A stretch of DNA of 34,254 nucleotides from Acidobacteriota bacterium (GCA_013388445.1 JACADW010000343.1:1-34254), one strand, 5' to 3'. Counted from the stretch's first letter, positions 18,128 to 30,675 are shown. The notes: generated by a model not told the origin, from the sequence alone. Program-made: numbers and translations.

Positions 18128-18862
18128 ATGATGGTGCCCTTGCGCCGGATCATACGCTTCTTTCCGCACCATCGGGCACGGGCAGCCGCGGCCCTGTCGA
18201 TTGGACTCCTTTCGATCGCCGCCCTTCCGTCCCCACACCGATTCCAGGCTGCATTCCGCCTGGCCTCCTTCTCCGCCGATGTCACGGTCCCGCCGGGCCA
18301 CGGCATGATGGGTGGCGCCTGGCTCTCCACGAGTATCGCCGATCCCCTGGAGGCGCACGGACTGGTGCTCTTGGGTGCAGGCAAGCCGGTAGTCCTCGTA
18401 GCCATCGATTGGTGTGAAATCCGCAACCGGGCACTCGAGCGGTGGCAGGAGGTCCTGGCGGAAGCGGCCGGGACAGATCCGGAGCGCGTGATGGTATGCA
18501 CGGTACATCAGCATGACGCGCCGGTAGCCGACCTCGAGGCGGAACAGATTCTGCGGCGGAGGAACGCCGAGGGCACGGTGTGCGGCGTCGCGTTTCACGA
18601 AGCCGCGGTCCAGCGGGTGCGCAAGGCTCTGCGGGCGTCGCCGGCTTCCGCGCGGCGCGTCACGCACCTCGGTCTCGGGCAGGCTCAGGTCGAGCGCATC
18701 GCGTCAAACCGCCGCTACCTCATGCCCGACGGCTCGGTGCGCTTCGACCGGACCAGCAGCACACGCAACCCGTCGGCCATAGAGGCGCCGGAGAACCTTG
18801 TCGACCCCTGGTTGAAAACTCTGAGTTTCTGATATAGCGACATCCCCATCGCCGCGCTATCC
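18128..18862 (+). pseudogene. Neutral ceramidase-like protein, 3' part lost
   Basis: The first 234 codons encode a signal/anchor segment and the start of a neutral/alkaline ceramidase-like domain: ADVTVPPGHGMMGG, DPLEAHGLVLLGAGKPVVLVAIDWCEIRN and VHQHDAP. Such proteins are often large secreted or periplasmic hydrolases of 400 or more residues in bacteria. The frame then meets TGA at 18830-18832 after KTLSF. It continues after the stop as YSDIPIAALS, which fits the family if the TGA replaces a TGG tryptophan. About 30 bases later the homology ends and a different protein tail begins. The start follows GGAGAGG by eight bases. I infer a broken gene, by nonsense mutation plus deletion. Confidence 0.65.
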
Positions 18863-19097
18863 GCTCGTCATCGCCGAAGTGGATGAAGAGCGAGCGGCAT
18901 TGAAGCGCGCGACCGTCACGGCCATCGACGACCGCCAGTTCGGACAGGGCGACATCCAGTTCTCGAACTTTCCCCTCGTTGAGGACCGGGTGACACACGA
19001 CCTGGTTCTTCACATCACGACCTACGGCCAGGAGCCGGATGCCGAGGACTGGGCCACGGCGGAGAACTTCCGCTATACCGTCGCCCTCCGCCGCTGA
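18861..19097 (+). pseudogene. C-terminal fragment of a sialidase/BNR-like protein
   Basis: From about 18861 another frame reads PLVIAEVDEERAALKRATV, then DDRQFGQGDIQFSNFPLVED, HDLVLHITTYGQEPDAEDW and ends at 19097. This is the style of the last segment of secreted BNR/sialidase-like propeller proteins, in which the final blade carries 'IQFSNFPLVED'. The preceding blades and any start are missing. The fragment directly follows the broken ceramidase-like frame, so a deletion probably fused the two. The family assignment is by resemblance. Confidence 0.5.
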
Positions 19098-19211
19098 CGA
19101 TCCTCAGGCGCGACCAATCTGGGCCGGCGGAGGGCCTTTCCCCTTCGGATCTCGAAACAGCCCCAGGTTCTCAAGCCCCTGTGTGGGGAAATCTCAAGGG
19201 GCGGACCGCCC

Positions 19212-19844
19212 TCACCAGTAAGGCCGGTAAGCCCGGCGGTACCCGTCTTCAAAACCGCGCCGATAGCCTGTTTCATAGTCCCTGCGGCTGCCATAGGAAG
19301 ACTTGTATCCATCATCCGCGTCGCGATATTTCTTGTGGCGGCCCGGGTCGTAGCTCCGGCCCTTTCTGTAGTCCTCCATGCCCTTTTCAAGACCGTCACG
19401 GTAGCCGCGGTCCAGGCCCATCTCGTAAGCCAGGCCGTATCCGTTGCACCCGCGGTCGTAGTACCCGGAGCTGTCTCCGCCCCGGCGGCCGCCGCCCGGG
19501 TAGGCGCTCGGGTACCTGCCGGCGTACCGCGGATCGCGCCGCGGCGACCTGTGGTTGACAACCTCATAGTAACCGGCGCGGAATCCCTCGCGATAGCCTT
19601 TCTTATACTCTCCCTTGTGCCCCATCCAGTTGGCGTAGCCTGTGTCATCGCGGTAGTCGAGCGGGTCCGCTCCGGTCATTCCAACGACGCGGTAGCCGTA
19701 CCCCCCGCGCGCTGCGCCGTCGCGGTACCCCCGCTCGTAGCCGGCGCGATAGACACGTTCCTTGCTCCAGCTCCCCGCCTGCGCAAGCGCGCCCAGAGCG
19801 AGGAACATCGCCGCCAGTAACGCCCATTTCGCCCTCTTTCTCAT
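19212..19844 (-). CDS. Secreted GYRxG-repeat protein
   Basis: A 210-residue protein with a Sec signal (MRKRAKWALLAAMFLALGALAQAG). The mature part is built of short repeats rich in Gly, Tyr, Arg and acidic residues, such as AGYERGYRDGAARGGYG, KKGYREGFRAGYYE, DRGYRDGLEKGMEDYRKG and ETGYRRGFEDGYRRAY. The G-Y-x-x-G spacing of about four residues suggests helices with small residues on one face. There is one Cys pair candidate at most. I know no function. The start at 19844 has GGAGGGG upstream. It is strongly basic and aromatic, so binding to surface polymers or nucleic acid is possible, but this is speculation. Confidence 0.8.
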   Translation of the reverse strand: MRKRAKWALLAAMFLALGALAQAGSWSKERVYRAGYERGYRDGAARGGYGYRVVGMTGADPLDYRDDTGYANWMGHKGEYKKGYREGFRAGYYEVVNHRSPRRDPRYAGRYPSAYPGGGRRGGDSSGYYDRGCNGYGLAYEMGLDRGYRDGLEKGMEDYRKGRSYDPGRHKKYRDADDGYKSSYGSRRDYETGYRRGFEDGYRRAYRPYW

Positions 19845-20052
19845 TTCACCCCTCCAGATCGGCCCCAATTAGATAGATGGAGCCCCGGCCGGCGTGTTTC
19901 ACCCGGCGGGCGGAGCCGGGCGCCGCGGCCTGTTCGGGGCAGTGGCGGCAGGTCCGCGTCCCTGCCCGGCGGGATGAAGCACTCTGAACGCAGGCTTCGC
20001 AAACATTCGCGTGGGATTGAACCATTCGGCGGATGATGCCATCCTATAGTCA

Positions 20053-20135
20053 GCATCAGGAGTGGTTCCGACACGGTCGGAATCCGGCAACCGGGCTGGA
20101 GACGCTGCGGTGCCTTGAGCGGCAACGCTCGATGC
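20053..20135 (+). promoter_or_regulatory. Candidate SAM-clan-like riboswitch aptamer
   Basis: The leader of the 20254 gene can fold as: closing stem GCATC (20053-20057) with GATGC (20131-20135); the sequence GGAGTGG; hairpin TTCCGAC (20066-20072) with GTCGGAA (20076-20082); CCGGCAACC (20084-20092); a stem ending GGTGCC (20109-20114); and hairpin GAGCG-GCAA-CGCTC (20117-20130). The combination GAGTG, CCGGCAACC and GGTGCC in this order is the hallmark of SAM-I/SAM-IV type riboswitches, which bind S-adenosylmethionine. The closing stem is short and there is no clear promoter: a TATAGT at 20045-20050 would start the RNA inside the stem. Resemblance by eye only. Confidence 0.45.
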
Positions 20136-20169
20136 GCGGATGAGACATCCGAACCGAGTCTCCAAATCC

Positions 20170-20208
20170 ATGCCGCCGCGAGCCGATGCGAGCGGCATTT
20201 TTGTTTTT
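20170..20208 (+). terminator. Intrinsic terminator in the leader
   Basis: ATGCCGC (20170-20176) and GCGGCAT (20192-20198) form a perfect 7-bp stem with a 15-base loop, followed by TTTTTGTTTTT. It lies between the aptamer-like structure and the coding sequence, so it would act as an attenuator of the 20254 gene. Confidence 0.7.
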
Positions 20209-20217
20209 CCCGCCGGT

Positions 20218-20252
20218 GCTGTCTCCCTGATGCCGACAACAAAGGAGACAGC
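20218..20252 (+). promoter_or_regulatory. Hairpin covering the ribosome binding site
   Basis: GCTGTCTCC (20218-20226) is perfectly complementary to GGAGACAGC (20244-20252). The second arm contains the GGAG of the ribosome binding site (AAAGGAG, 20241-20247) just before ATG 20254, so the hairpin would hide it. GTCTCC also occurs upstream at 20158-20163, and GGAGAC occurs inside the aptamer at 20098-20103, so alternative pairing is possible. Confidence 0.6.
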
Positions 20253-20253
20253 C

Positions 20254-21003
20254 ATGAACAATAGCAAGCCGACATCACTGATTGAATCCGCATTCGCGGC
20301 CCCCAAAGGCACGCTCTGCCGAGGCAGAATCCTCTTGCCCTCCTCTCCTCCCGACCTGGAGGAGGTGATCCAGGCTGCCGTCGAGACCGAGCAGGACCAG
20401 GAGACATTCGAAGGCGATGGCCCGGAGGCCGTCGCGGCCGAAATCGGCCGGGAGTTCACGCGCCTCGTCGCCTTCTACTGGCAGTCCCTCGGCCCGATGG
20501 TCTGGGAGTGCTGCATCGACCTCCTGAACGTCGGCAACGGAAAGAACATCGTATGCCTCAAGCAGGACGGTTGGCCGCGCCGGCAGGCGATCGCGGCCCT
20601 GAAAGGACGTCCTGAGCGCCCGCTCGTGACAGCGTTGTTCAGGAACCTCCTGAAGGAGAACGGCGCGGCGTTCGGCGTGGGCCTCTTCGGCAGCCTGCCT
20701 TCGAATACGGACAACTTTAACGAGAAGCTGATTCCTGAGGAGACCATCCGCCGGTGTTACTGGGACTGGATGAACTGGGCCGAGCGCGAGCTTGACGCGG
20801 ACTGGATTGCCCTTGCCGAAGAGGTAACGGCCCGCGCTTTGTCGCCCGTTCTCTACCCGCTCGACATCCTGAAGGGTCTCCCGCCGGCGGAGGATCTGAG
20901 CGAGTGGCTCGAGAAGCAGCGAAGCCGCAACGGCGGGCTTTCCATGAGGGCGAAGCGCGCCGTCTTCGACGCATACTTCAAACAATCCTATGGACCATAT
21001 TAG
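20254..21003 (+). CDS. Protein of unknown function under a structured leader
   Basis: A 249-residue soluble protein, with no signal peptide or membrane segment. The N-terminal half is acidic (EEVIQAAVETEQDQETFEGD). The middle reads MVWECCIDLLNVGNGKNIVC, and the C-terminal half is helical with several tryptophans (YWDWMNWAERELDADWIA). I do not recognise the family. The start at 20254 is fixed by AAAGGAGA eight bases upstream. The leader contains a SAM-clan-like aptamer, a terminator and a hairpin over the ribosome binding site, so expression looks tightly controlled, but the gene shows no link to methionine metabolism that I can see. It stands alone. Confidence 0.75.
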   Translation: MNNSKPTSLIESAFAAPKGTLCRGRILLPSSPPDLEEVIQAAVETEQDQETFEGDGPEAVAAEIGREFTRLVAFYWQSLGPMVWECCIDLLNVGNGKNIVCLKQDGWPRRQAIAALKGRPERPLVTALFRNLLKENGAAFGVGLFGSLPSNTDNFNEKLIPEETIRRCYWDWMNWAERELDADWIALAEEVTARALSPVLYPLDILKGLPPAEDLSEWLEKQRSRNGGLSMRAKRAVFDAYFKQSYGPY

Positions 21004-21577
21004 GGGGAGCCACGAGAGTGAGGGACGCGACCCTTTCTTCGGTAATAGACGAGACCCAGCGGGCTTTCGATGGATACCCCTACCTGGTCACGCGCCTCGT
21101 CGCGGCGATGCACCACATCATTTTGCTGCCTCGCGCCCGGCACCCGGAACAGCTGCTGGAATTCGGCAGGCGTCAGGCCCGCGCCAACCGGCTGCCGGAC
21201 GGCGCCTCTCTTTGAGGAGCGGGGCATGCGGCATTCCGCAAGATCGCGATGAATCCGCTTGACTGCAGCCTTCAGCTCGTTCTCGACGGACGAGCCGTCC
21301 GTCGCACGACACCCCGATCCCATCTTCTTTCGGGCCGGTGGCGCTTTCCAGCCATCCCGCATGGCAGGAAGCGCTGGTCCGGCCGGATTAGCTGCCAAGG
21401 ATAGCACCACGGATCGGGACGCGCTGCAGATCGCCGCGGTGGTCGAAGCTCCGGACGGTGGAGAATGAGTGCGTCAGTGCGATGTGCGTGCGCCGGGCGT
21501 TTCTCCGTCTCCCCGGCGCCAGGAGGATGTCCGTCGCGACAATGCCCGGCGGTTTTCGCACGCTTTTATCCGCCGGA
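21004..21577. other. Intergenic gap carrying a REP-like repeat
   Basis: The gap contains repeat copy B (21275-21309) and a related block at 21335-21360. Minus-strand frames give protein-like stretches (LTPAEFQQLFRVPGARQQND), but none has a start, a ribosome binding site or a recognisable family. No other structure is seen. Confidence 0.4.
21275..21309. repeat. REP-like palindromic repeat, copy B
   Basis: The palindrome is GACGGAC (21285-21291), GAGCC, GTCCGTC (21297-21303), inside GCTCGTTCTCGACGGACG shared with copy A at 17000-17034. A second shared block (GGTGGCGCTTTCCAGCCAT) follows at 21336-21354. In copy A the equivalent block lies on the other side, so the two loci have been rearranged relative to each other. 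Confidence 0.7.
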
Positions 21578-22219
21578 TCACCCGGACAAGGACGAAGGTT
21601 GCTCGTCGGCCCGCTGAGGCTGTCCAAAGAGCAGCTCCTTCTGGCTGTCGCTCAGCCTGAAGACCGTGTCGAGCGCCAGGACATGATCATAAAGCTGTCG
21701 GGCCCGCTCCGCAGCCGCGGATCCGGATGAAGCGATGCTTCGTATCTTTTCGTCAATAACCCGGTCGAAGGATGCCCGAGCCAGCTCGCGGTACTGGTCG
21801 TAGCCGAGGTCGAACACCTCCTGAAGCCGGGCTTGGTGCAGGGCCTCGACGTCGTCAACGTTTTCGTCGCTAAGGATTCGGTCGATTTCCCGGCACATCA
21901 GACCTTGGATTTCGCGCCTCCGCAAGCCGTAAAGATCGCCCTCGTTGATGTGCAGGAGGCGCTTCACCGTCCTCACCGCCAGCAGTTCCTCATGCGAGAG
22001 CTGGTGGTCTTCGATGCAGAACTCTATAAGGTACAGAACCAGATCCAGCAAGCCCTCCCGGTAGAACGCGTAGTCGTGAGCGATTGCGGCATTGAAGTCG
22101 TCAGGCGAGAGAGTGCCGGCGGCCAGCAACTGGACCACGCTCGCCAGCGACCCGGTGGGGTGCTTGTCTTCGATGTATTTCGCGAAAGCCTTCCTGATGA
22201 TCTCTTCATGCTCGGACAT
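21578..22219 (-). CDS. TerB-like all-helical protein
   Basis: A 213-residue helical protein without signal peptide. The segment LYLIEFCIEDHQLSHEELLAV, followed by VKRLLHINEGDLYGLRRREI, resembles the repeated acidic helical motif of TerB/DjlA-type proteins ('D..ls..E...i..l...l'). In those families the fold is found in tellurite resistance, stress response and membrane-linked chaperone proteins. The N-terminal 60 residues are charged and may form a separate helix bundle. The start at 22219 has AGGAGGG upstream; eight further codons to 22243 are less likely. It is a single gene facing away from the DISARM locus. The TerB assignment rests on a motif only. Confidence 0.65.
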   Translation of the reverse strand: MSEHEEIIRKAFAKYIEDKHPTGSLASVVQLLAAGTLSPDDFNAAIAHDYAFYREGLLDLVLYLIEFCIEDHQLSHEELLAVRTVKRLLHINEGDLYGLRRREIQGLMCREIDRILSDENVDDVEALHQARLQEVFDLGYDQYRELARASFDRVIDEKIRSIASSGSAAAERARQLYDHVLALDTVFRLSDSQKELLFGQPQRADEQPSSLSG

Positions 22220-22716
22220 GAGCCCACCCTCCTGCATTCTCACTCTCGCTGCGAATCGTCGAGGACCGCACCCGGCCGCGACACCGGGAGCTGCAAGTCA
22301 ACATCGATGAACCGACCGCACTCCCGAGGCCGGGATCGGTCACGGCTTGGTGGCTTTCGGCTTGTGGATCGTCTTCCCGAATGCGCGCCTGGCATCGGAA
22401 CCTCTATGTCTGGGAAGCCTGTCAGGGGCCTGCTGGGAACTTGAACCATCTATCAGGCCGCATCCCATTTTACTACCAGTCGGCCCGTCCATCATGATCT
22501 TTCCGTCGAGCAGTGAATCGATGGCTCAGGCAGTCGTGACAACTGCCGGCAGGCCGGCCTTCCTGCAGCATTTCCACTTGCATATCCAATCTCCAGACCT
22601 CACTCAAGCAAAGTTCTCGAACAGCTCAAAGCAACAAAGGGAGCGGGCCGGCGATTCAATCCCCAGAGGAATGGATACTGCCGAGCGACCGCGGCCTTCC
22701 ATCTGTCAGCATTCGT

Positions 22717-22747
22717 TTGCCCAGATTGGCTTTCCTCAGGCTATAAT
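22717..22747 (+). promoter_or_regulatory. Candidate sigma-70 promoter for drmD
   Basis: A perfect TATAAT (22742-22747) has TTGCCC 19 bases upstream (22717-22722). It would give a leader of about 255 bases before drmD. The spacing is longer than ideal. Prediction by eye. Confidence 0.35.
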
Positions 22748-22941
22748 CCGGGTGCTGTAAAGCGGTCCCATGGTTGAGTCCAGAGTCGCAGCAACCTCGG
22801 CGGCCCAAAGCATGGCTCTCTGCACCGGCAATATTAGGAGCCACCTGACGCAGCGGGAGGAAGCTCAACCGGCTTCGGTCAACCGCCGGTGTCCGAGATC
22901 ACCGATTCAGGCATTGTATTTCTCATCGAATCCCTACCTGA

Positions 22942-22971
22942 TTGAGAATTACCAGCACCGGAGGTTATTTT
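22942..22971 (+). promoter_or_regulatory. Alternative proximal promoter for drmD
   Basis: TTGAGA (22942-22947) and TATTTT (22966-22971) are spaced by 18 bases. Transcription would begin around 22978, leaving a short leader that contains AGGAG (22999-23003), the drmD ribosome binding site. This favours TTG 23011 over the upstream TTG 22942 as the start codon. Confidence 0.35.
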
Positions 22972-23010
22972 ATAGTCGGGCGGCGCTGCCAGCCTTGCAG
23001 GAGCCTTCAC

Positions 23011-26000
23011 TTGAGCCGCGAGCCTGAAAGCCGATTGCTCCCTGAACGCACGCCCGAGGTGGGCGAGTTGGTCCAGGTGCGCTCACGGAGGTGGCTGGTC
23101 GAGGAGGTGAAGGACCCTTCGAGGGCTGAAGACTCCGCCGTCGTGCGCCTTGCCTGCGCCGATGACGACGCCCAGGGTCAGGAGCTCGAAGTCTTCTGGA
23201 ACTACGAAATCGACCGGCGAATCCTCAAAGAAGAGGGCTGGCGTGATCTTGCTGCCAAGGGATTCGACCCGCCACGCCATTTCGCCGCCTTCATTCACAC
23301 CCTTCGCTGGAATTGTGTCACCGCCACGGATCCAAACCTCTTCCAGTCGCCGTTCCGCGCGGGCATCAAGATCGATTCCTACCAGATGGAACCCCTCCGC
23401 AAAGCCCTCCGCCTGCCCCGCGTCAACCTCTTCATCGCCGACGATACCGGCCTGGGCAAGACCATCGAAGCGGGCCTCGTGGCCCGCGAACTCCTGCTGC
23501 GCAAAAAGGCCAAGACGATCGTGGTCTCCACGCCGCCCTCGGTCCTCGAGCAGTGGAAATGCGAACTCGAAGACCGCTTCGGGCTGGTGTTCGAGATCCT
23601 CGACCGCGCCTACCTGGCAAGGGTGCGGCGCGAGCGCGGCTTCGGCGTCAACCCCTGGCGCACCCACAGCCGCTTCCTGGTCTCCCATAACCTGCTGATC
23701 GACCCGGTCTACGCCGATCCCATGCGCGAATGGCTGGGTCCGATGCTTCCGGGCAGCCTCCTGATCCTCGACGAGGCCCACCATGCCACTCCCTCCAGCG
23801 GCGGCCGCTATGGCATCGAAACCAAATTCACCCGGGCCGCCCGCGACCTGGGCGGCCGCTTCGAGCACCGCCTGTTCCTCTCGGCCACTCCGCACAACGG
23901 CCACTCGAACAGTTTCGCCACGCTCATGGAACTGCTCGATCCTTATCGCTTCACCCGCGGGGTCAAGGTACGCGGCAAGAAGGCGCTCGAAGACGTGATG
24001 GTGCGCCGCCTCAAGGAGGACATTCGGGCCACGCAAGGCGGATTCCCTAGACGGGACGTCGTGCGCATCGAGATCCGCGGTCTACCCGACGACTCTCCCG
24101 AACTCGTGCTATCCCGCCTCCTCGACGAATACCGTACCGTGCGCGAGAACCGCTTCGCCGGCACCACGCGCCGGGCGCAGGCGGCCGCCGGGTTGCTCGT
24201 GGTGGGCCTGCAGCAAAGGCTCCTCTCCTCCATCGAAGCCTTCGCCCGCAGCCTGAAGGTCCATCGCGCCACCGTCGAGCGGCAGTGGGAGAAGGCCGCT
24301 GATCGCGAAGCCACGGCCGCGAAGGCGATCGACACCGAAACAAGCCTTCTCACCGCCGTGCCCGGCGCCGATGACGAGCGCGGCGCGTGGACCGGCGAGG
24401 AACTCGAAGCTGAGGAGGGAGCAGCGATCGAAGCCGCCAGCGCCGCGGCCGAGGCCGAAGCCCCGCGAGACGCCGCCGCCGAAATCCTGTGGCGCCGCGA
24501 GCAGGAGCTGCTCGACCGGATGCAGGCAATCGCCGAAAAGAGCCGCTATCTGCCCGACGCCAAGACCCGCCGTCTCGTCGACTGGATCCGCGAAAATCTC
24601 TGCCCGGGATTGCCTCCCTTTGGCCAGACAACGCAAGGCCGCCTGCCCAGGTGGAACAACCGCCGCGTCCTGATTTTCACGGAAAACCGCGAAGGGACAA
24701 AACGTTACCTCAAGACCATTCTCGAGCAGGCCATCGAGGGCACCGACCGCGCCGAGGAACGTATCGAGGTCATCGACGGGCTCACGAGCGGAAGCCGCCG
24801 AAAGGAAATCCAGCGGCGCTTCAACACGGACCCGGCCAAGGATCCGCTGCGCATCCTGCTCGCCACCGACGCTGCCCGCGAGGGGCTGAACTTCCAGGCG
24901 CACTGCACCGACCTGTTTCACTTCGACCTGCCGTGGAATCCCGGGCGCATCGAGCAGCGCAACGGCCGTATCGACCGCAAGCTCCAACCGGCTCCAGAGG
25001 TGCGCTGCCACTACTTCGTGCTCCCCCAACGGGAAGAGGACCACGTGCTGGAAGTGCTGGTCCGCAAGACGGAAACCATCAAGAAGGAACTCGGCAGCCT
25101 GTCGAGGGTGATCGACGACGATATCGAGCGCCTGCTCAGCAATGGTATCCGCCATGGCGATGCAGAGCGGCTGGCCCGCGAAATCGAACAGGCCGACCTG
25201 GAAGCGGAGAAGAAGCGCATCACGGAGGAAGAGCTCGAGGCCGCGCGCGAGCGCCGGGAAGAGCTGGAAGTCCAGATCGAGCGCTGCCGCACTCTCCTCG
25301 ATAATTCGCGCGAGTGGATCCGTTTTGAAGCCGCTCCCTTTCGTGACGCGCTCTCCTGCTCGCTGGAGCTTCTGGGCGCCGACCCCCTCGTCGAGACCAC
25401 CGGCGGAGACGGCCGCCGGGTTTGGACATTCCCGCCCCTCGACCGGCGCGCCGAGACGGACCCGAGCTGGGCCGCCACACTGGACACGCTGCGCACCCCG
25501 CGCAAGCCCGATCAGAAACTCGCCGAGTGGCGCCGCGAAGCGCCGATCCGGCCGGTCGTATTCGAAGACACGGGGGTGCTCACCGAAGACACCGTCCACC
25601 TGCACCTCGAGCAACGGGTGGCTCAGAGGCTGCTCGCCCGTTTCCGCGCGCAAGGATTCATCCATCATGACCTGTCGCGCGCCTGCCTGGCCCAGACTGC
25701 CGACTCGATTCCGCGCGTGATCCTGCTGGGGCGTCTCTCGCTTTATGGGCAGGGCGCCGAGCGGCTGCACGAAGAGATCGTGCCGGTCACCGCGCGATGG
25801 GTCGAGCCTTCCCAGCGCCGCGGGGCCCTCCAGGCCTATGCGCGCGAGGCCGAGGCGAAGACGTTGGACCTGCTCGAACGCTCGCTCGGCTACCCGGATC
25901 GCCGCATGCCCGGGGAGACGATCCGTCGCAAGCTGCTCGATGCGGCGCCCCGCGACATCGAGGAACTCCTGCCGCAGCTTGAACCGCGTGCCGGGGAAGT

Positions 26001-26322
26001 GGCGGAGGACGCCATCAAATCGCTCGGACAGCGCGGCGAGCGCGAGGAGAAAGACTTGCGGGAAATCCTCGGGCGCCAGCGCCGCCGCGTCGAAGAAGAA
26101 CTGGCCAAACACGAGGGCGAGCAACTCAGGCAGCTCATACTGCAATTCGACGAAGACGAGAAGCGGCAGCTCGAATCCGACATGCGCTCCTGGCGCATGC
26201 GGCTCGAACAGTTCGATCGCGATCTCGAGAGCGAGCCCCAACGCATACGCGAGTTCTATGAAGTGCGCGCCAGGCGCATAGAGCCTGTCGGCCTGGTTTA
26301 CCTCTGGCCGGAGACGAACTGA
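23011..26322 (+). CDS. drmD: DISARM SNF2-type helicase DrmD
   Basis: A 1103-residue SNF2-like superfamily 2 helicase, the first gene of class 1 DISARM systems that block phage DNA. The N-terminus reads LVQVRSRRWLVEEV, typical of DrmD. Helicase motifs are GLGKT at 147-151, DEAHH at 254-258, SATPHNG at 291-297, ATDAAREGLNF around 618-628 and QRNGRIDR around 649-656. A long acidic/basic coiled coil follows (about 700-780), and another lies near the C-terminus. The start is TTG 23011, seven bases after AGGAG; an upstream TTG at 22942 has no such site. drmMI begins five bases downstream with GGAG inside the drmD end, so the two are translationally linked. Function is inferred from order and motifs. 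Confidence 0.92.
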   Translation: MSREPESRLLPERTPEVGELVQVRSRRWLVEEVKDPSRAEDSAVVRLACADDDAQGQELEVFWNYEIDRRILKEEGWRDLAAKGFDPPRHFAAFIHTLRWNCVTATDPNLFQSPFRAGIKIDSYQMEPLRKALRLPRVNLFIADDTGLGKTIEAGLVARELLLRKKAKTIVVSTPPSVLEQWKCELEDRFGLVFEILDRAYLARVRRERGFGVNPWRTHSRFLVSHNLLIDPVYADPMREWLGPMLPGSLLILDEAHHATPSSGGRYGIETKFTRAARDLGGRFEHRLFLSATPHNGHSNSFATLMELLDPYRFTRGVKVRGKKALEDVMVRRLKEDIRATQGGFPRRDVVRIEIRGLPDDSPELVLSRLLDEYRTVRENRFAGTTRRAQAAAGLLVVGLQQRLLSSIEAFARSLKVHRATVERQWEKAADREATAAKAIDTETSLLTAVPGADDERGAWTGEELEAEEGAAIEAASAAAEAEAPRDAAAEILWRREQELLDRMQAIAEKSRYLPDAKTRRLVDWIRENLCPGLPPFGQTTQGRLPRWNNRRVLIFTENREGTKRYLKTILEQAIEGTDRAEERIEVIDGLTSGSRRKEIQRRFNTDPAKDPLRILLATDAAREGLNFQAHCTDLFHFDLPWNPGRIEQRNGRIDRKLQPAPEVRCHYFVLPQREEDHVLEVLVRKTETIKKELGSLSRVIDDDIERLLSNGIRHGDAERLAREIEQADLEAEKKRITEEELEAARERREELEVQIERCRTLLDNSREWIRFEAAPFRDALSCSLELLGADPLVETTGGDGRRVWTFPPLDRRAETDPSWAATLDTLRTPRKPDQKLAEWRREAPIRPVVFEDTGVLTEDTVHLHLEQRVAQRLLARFRAQGFIHHDLSRACLAQTADSIPRVILLGRLSLYGQGAERLHEEIVPVTARWVEPSQRRGALQAYAREAEAKTLDLLERSLGYPDRRMPGETIRRKLLDAAPRDIEELLPQLEPRAGEVAEDAIKSLGQRGEREEKDLREILGRQRRRVEEELAKHEGEQLRQLILQFDEDEKRQLESDMRSWRMRLEQFDRDLESEPQRIREFYEVRARRIEPVGLVYLWPETN

Positions 26323-26327
26323 CCGCC

Positions 26328-30304
<3,977 letters not shown>

Positions 30305-30308
<4 letters not shown>

Positions 30309-30382
30309 CCAAACCACCCACTGGTCCTTCGCGTCAGATTGATGGCTGCAGGCCCGCCTTTCACCTCGGCGAGCCGAACTAG
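30305..30382 (+). CDS. 25-residue frame coupled to drmMI, possible cut gene start
   Basis: ATG 30305 overlaps the drmMI stop (ATGA) and has GGAGG at 30290-30294, so it would be translated. It encodes MTKPPTGPSRQIDGCRPAFH and five more residues, then stops at 30382. The position is where drmA normally follows. It may be the beginning of a gene that was interrupted when the cargo was inserted, or a small unrelated peptide. Confidence 0.3.
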
Positions 30383-30675
30383 GCAGGGGGGTCTTGCGGA
30401 TCGCAGGCCCGGCTGCGCTCGTAAAGATATTCCGGATCGAGATCCATCCCATTCTCCCATTCCACCGTATCGAAGGACACCTTCGCCGTCTTAAACACTT
30501 CCATCGAGGCCAGTTCGCTGAAACGCCCGATCGGCAATAACGGCTTCACGTCAAAGATCCGCCACTCGCCGTTGTCGAACAGGAGGCGGAGCCTGTGGCC
30601 TTCCATGGCCTGCACAGCCTTGACGCCATGGTACACGGTTTTGTTTCCTTTTACTGCAGGGGCTGTATGCGACAT
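30379..30675 (-). CDS. DUF2442 protein
   Basis: A 98-residue protein with the DUF2442 pattern: VKAVQAMEGHRLRLLFDNGEWRIFDVKPLL, then FKTAKVSFDTVEWENGMDLDPEYLYERS. DUF2442 genes are commonly next to DUF4160 genes and are suspected toxin-antitoxin partners; this has not been shown for this pair. The start at 30675 has GGGGAAGAA upstream and overlaps the end of the DUF4160 gene by 25 bases, so the two are co-translated. The orientation is opposite to DISARM. Its stop overlaps the short frame after drmMI. Confidence 0.85.
   Translation of the reverse strand: MSHTAPAVKGNKTVYHGVKAVQAMEGHRLRLLFDNGEWRIFDVKPLLPIGRFSELASMEVFKTAKVSFDTVEWENGMDLDPEYLYERSRACDPQDPPA

Larger units (their letters stand above)
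22220..23010. other. Intergenic region upstream of the DISARM locus
   Basis: About 790 bases without a gene that I can support. Two promoter-like sites occur near the right end and are listed separately. The change from scattered, decayed genes to a compact operon happens here, so the left boundary of the defence locus probably lies in this gap. Confidence 0.5.

Noticed and set aside
22942-23010. Longer N-terminus for DrmD from TTG 22942
   Set aside because: The added residues look unlike protein, and the AGGAG site at 22999-23003 is correctly placed for TTG 23011.
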